A stretch of DNA of 64,000 bases, from NCBI GenBank assembly GCA_963847145.1, contig CAWJYN010000003.1, positions 1,426,001-1,490,000 of the forward strand. The letters run 5' to 3'. The DNA comes from JABFRJ01 sp963847145. Lineage in GTDB: Bacteria > Pseudomonadota > Alphaproteobacteria > Rhizobiales > Hyphomicrobiaceae. The position numbers and the translations under genes are program-made. Of this stretch, positions 61,911 through 64,000 are shown one piece after another. The notes below the pieces were generated by a model. The model saw nothing but the letters and a program-made list of their open reading frames with translations, did no database searches and was not told the DNA's origin. Position 1 is the stretch's first letter. Every line of letters begins with the position of its first letter.

Positions 61911-63146
61911 ATGACCACACGTCTCACGATCGCGCGCCGTTCGATTGTTTCTGCCGGGGCTGCGCTTGCGGTGCTTGGCGTTGTTGCTGCGCCTTCGGCG
62001 TTTGCGCAGCCGGCACCCGTCAAGGTCGGCGAGCTCAATAGCTATGGCCGGATGGCGGCGTTTGCGGTGCCGTATCGCAACGGGCTGAACTTGGCGTTGG
62101 ACGAGATCAACGCCAAAGGTGGCGTGCTGGGCGGACGGAAGCTGGAGTTCATCATCCGCGATGACGGCGCGACGCCGGGCGATGCGGTGCGTGTGGCCGA
62201 GGAGCTGGTGTCGCGCGAGAATGTGTCGATGCTGGTCGGTACGTTCCTGTCGAACATCGGTCTTGCCGTGTCGGATTTCGCCAACCAGAAGAAGACGCTG
62301 TTTATTGCGTCGGAGCCGTTGACGGACGCGATCACGATGGGTTCGGGCAATCCGTACACTTATCGCGTGCGGCCGGGCACGTTCATGCAGACGCGCATGC
62401 TGGTGGATGCCGTGAAGGCCAAAGGCGTCAAGAAGTGGGCGATCATTGCGCCGAACTATGAGTATGGACAGTCGGCAGCGGCGAGCTTCAAGCGGCTGAT
62501 CAAGGAAGCGACACCGGACGCGGAGATCGTCGTCGAGCAGTATCCGGCGCTGGGCAAGTTTGCCGAAGGCGCAGGCGCGACGATCACAGCGATGGATGCC
62601 GCCAAGCCCGACGGCGTCTTCAACGTGCTGTTCGGTGCTGATCTGACGGCGTTCGTGCGCGAAGGCGCAACGCGCGGATTGTTCAAGGACCGGACTGTGG
62701 TGAGCTTGTTGACGGGCGAGCCGGAGTACATGTTGCCGCTCAAAGACGAGACGCCGGAAGGTTGGATCGTGACGGGCTATCCTTGGGAGCAGATCACGGA
62801 AGCCGCGCACAAGACGTTTGTCGCTGCTTACATGGCGAAGTTCAACGATACGCCGCGGCTCGGCTCAATGCTCGGTTACGTCGTGGTCTACATGGTGCGC
62901 GATCTGATCAACAAGGCAGGCGGCACCGAGACGGATAAGCTGATCGCGGCGTTCAACGACATGAAGTTCGAGACGATCGTCGGGCCCGTGACGATGCGCG
63001 GTCTCGACCGGCAGTCGAGCCTTGGTGGCTGGGTGGGTGTGACCACGCAGAAGGGTGGCCAGGGTGTGATGAAAGACTGGAAGTTCGTCGATGGTGCGAG
63101 TGTGATGTTCTCTGAGAGCGACGTGAAGGCGGCGCAGAAGAAATGA
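61911..63146 (+). CDS. Branched-chain amino acid type ABC transporter substrate-binding protein
   Basis: 411 aa. A twin-arginine-like or Sec signal (RRSIVSAGAALAVLGVVAAPSAFA) precedes a type I periplasmic binding fold: VKVGELNSYGRMAAFAVPYRNGLNLALDEINAKGGVLGGRKLEFIIRDDGATP, WAIIAPNYEYGQSAAASFKRLIKE and VYMVRDLINKAGG. The pattern is the LivJ/LivK-type family that binds branched-chain amino acids, amides or other small carboxylates. The permease livH follows, with a palindromic repeat between. Confidence 0.92.
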   Translation: MTTRLTIARRSIVSAGAALAVLGVVAAPSAFAQPAPVKVGELNSYGRMAAFAVPYRNGLNLALDEINAKGGVLGGRKLEFIIRDDGATPGDAVRVAEELVSRENVSMLVGTFLSNIGLAVSDFANQKKTLFIASEPLTDAITMGSGNPYTYRVRPGTFMQTRMLVDAVKAKGVKKWAIIAPNYEYGQSAAASFKRLIKEATPDAEIVVEQYPALGKFAEGAGATITAMDAAKPDGVFNVLFGADLTAFVREGATRGLFKDRTVVSLLTGEPEYMLPLKDETPEGWIVTGYPWEQITEAAHKTFVAAYMAKFNDTPRLGSMLGYVVVYMVRDLINKAGGTETDKLIAAFNDMKFETIVGPVTMRGLDRQSSLGGWVGVTTQKGGQGVMKDWKFVDGASVMFSESDVKAAQKK

Positions 63147-63167
63147 TCGCGCAGCGACGCCCGCGTT

Positions 63168-63296
63168 CGTAGGTTGGGTTAGGCGCGCTTCAGCGCCGTA
63201 ACCCCACTGCCGCAGGCGATATCGTCGCGATTGATCTGCAACATCGGCAGGTTCCACGTTGGGTTGCGCGGCCGGAGGGCCGCTAACCCAACCTAC
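63168..63296. repeat. Four-part palindromic repeat, copy 6
   Basis: Outer arms CGTAGGTTGGGTTAGGCGCGC and GGCCGCTAACCCAACCTAC, with inner arms GCCGTAACCCCAC and CGTTGGGTTGCGCGGC. It is longer than the other copies (129 bases) because about 30 extra bases lie between the halves. It lies between the binding-protein gene and livH, both plus strand. Confidence 0.88.
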
Positions 63297-63318
63297 ATGC
63301 TTCCGAGCACCATCCACT

Positions 63319-64000
63319 ATGTCCCTCGCCTTTTTCGCGACGCAGTTTTTGAACGGGCTCGCCAGCGCGGCGTCGCTGTTCATTATCGCGTCGGGGTTGA
63401 CGATCGTGTTTGGCGTGACGCGCATTGTGAACTTTGCGCATGGCTCGCTGTACATGCTCGGGGCCTACGTGGCGGTGACGTTGCTGGGGCCGCTGCTCGG
63501 CATTTCGCGATCGTTTCCGATGTTTGCTGTGGCGCTGCTGATCGCGGCACTGGCGACTGGACTGATGGGCATCGCCATCGAAATCGGTTTGCTGCGGCGG
63601 GTCTATAAGGCTCCGGAGTTACTGCAACTGCTGGTGACGTTCGGTCTGGTGCTGATCGTGCAGGACCTTGTCATTCGCGTTTGGGGTCCGCTCGAAATAC
63701 TCGGGCCACGGGCGCCTGGGTTGCGTGGGGCGGTCTCGATCTTCGGCACGCCGTTTCCGGAGTATGATCTGTTTCTGATCGCGATGGGACCGTTGGTGTT
63801 CGGCGGCGTGTGGCTGCTGCTCAACCGCACGCGCTTTGGCGTGCTGGTGCGGGCGGCGACGCAGGATCGCGAGATGGTCGCGGCGCTGGGTGTGAACCAA
63901 TCGTTGTTGTTCACCGGCGCGCTGTTTCTTGGTGGAGTACTCGCGGGTCTGGGTGGCGCACTGCAGGTGCCGCGGGCGGCGGCGAGCCCGCAGATGGATA
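63319..64000 (+). CDS. livH: Branched-chain amino acid ABC transporter permease (partial, 3' end outside)
   Basis: The start is ATG 63319 (MSLAFFATQFLNGLASAASLFI). The open frame continues through the right edge, so 227 codons are seen. The sequence FIIASGLTIVFGVTRIVNFAHGSLYMLGAYVAVTLL is the LivH signature, and the FGVLVRAATQDREMVAALGVNQSLLFTGALFLGGVLAGLGGAL segment is the ATPase-contacting loop. It is an inner-membrane channel subunit for the preceding binding protein, with LivM and the ATPases presumably beyond the edge. Confidence 0.92.
   Translation, partial: MSLAFFATQFLNGLASAASLFIIASGLTIVFGVTRIVNFAHGSLYMLGAYVAVTLLGPLLGISRSFPMFAVALLIAALATGLMGIAIEIGLLRRVYKAPELLQLLVTFGLVLIVQDLVIRVWGPLEILGPRAPGLRGAVSIFGTPFPEYDLFLIAMGPLVFGGVWLLLNRTRFGVLVRAATQDREMVAALGVNQSLLFTGALFLGGVLAGLGGALQVPRAAASPQMD

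Overview
This is a high-GC (roughly 60-65 percent) chromosomal window from an alphaproteobacterium, most likely of the order Hyphomicrobiales (Rhizobiales). The basis is the gene content and order: an atpHAGDC F1 cluster without the Fo genes, a membrane-anchored CycM-type cytochrome c divergent from kdsB, hrcA-grpE, the yggT-yggU-folD block, a cnoX / Lon-N-domain / Trm112 block, an Omp25-like porin, and dense short palindromic intergenic repeats. The genus cannot be fixed from the sequence alone. I found no tRNA, rRNA, CRISPR array, insertion sequence or integrase.

Layout. 1-8.5 kb: end of an acyl-CoA synthetase, a crotonase, an LLM-type flavin oxidoreductase, a CbiM-like permease, hrcA and grpE, two small lipoproteins, and a nitroreductase / flavin reductase pair. 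8.7-11.7 kb: a secreted von Willebrand A protein overlapping a second secreted protein built from related repeats. 11.8-18.6 kb: aspS, an orphan HicB-type antitoxin bracketed by two palindromic repeats, the cobalamin lower-ligand genes cobT-cobC-cobS, a DUF1330 protein and yggT-yggU-folD. 18.6-28.5 kb: a long minus-strand peptide ABC transporter operon (two yejA copies, yejB, yejE, yejF) running into a hydroxyacid reductase and a glutathione transferase. 28.7-45.2 kb: cytochrome c, kdsB, a 3-hydroxyisobutyrate dehydrogenase, map, radC, a membrane acyltransferase, a GH114-like secreted protein, a prolyl-tRNA editing protein, cnoX, nth, a serine-glyoxylate-type aminotransferase with an MFS exporter, kynU and an outer-membrane porin.

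45.3-51.6 kb is the ATP synthase cluster atpH-atpA-atpG-atpD-atpC (minus strand), and it is unusually interrupted. A palindromic repeat lies between atpA and atpG. A VapD-type toxin with a small putative antitoxin, carrying its own candidate promoter, lies between atpG and atpD. A small CxxC protein lies between atpD and atpC. As given, atpD also carries a one-base insertion that breaks its frame. 52-64 kb: a BA14K-like secreted protein, mutS, a more AT-rich accessory stretch with an orphan membrane-tethered protein and a long palindrome, an acyl-CoA synthetase broken by two one-base insertions, gshB, a GYF-domain membrane protein, and the start of a branched-chain amino-acid type ABC transporter (binding protein and livH) that runs off the right edge.

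The most unusual signals are the toxin-antitoxin pair inside the ATP synthase operon, the recurring four-part palindrome (about eight sites, two of them inside operons), and three +1 frameshifts within about 11 kb. These frameshifts include one in normally indispensable atpD and may mark sequence errors rather than real mutations.
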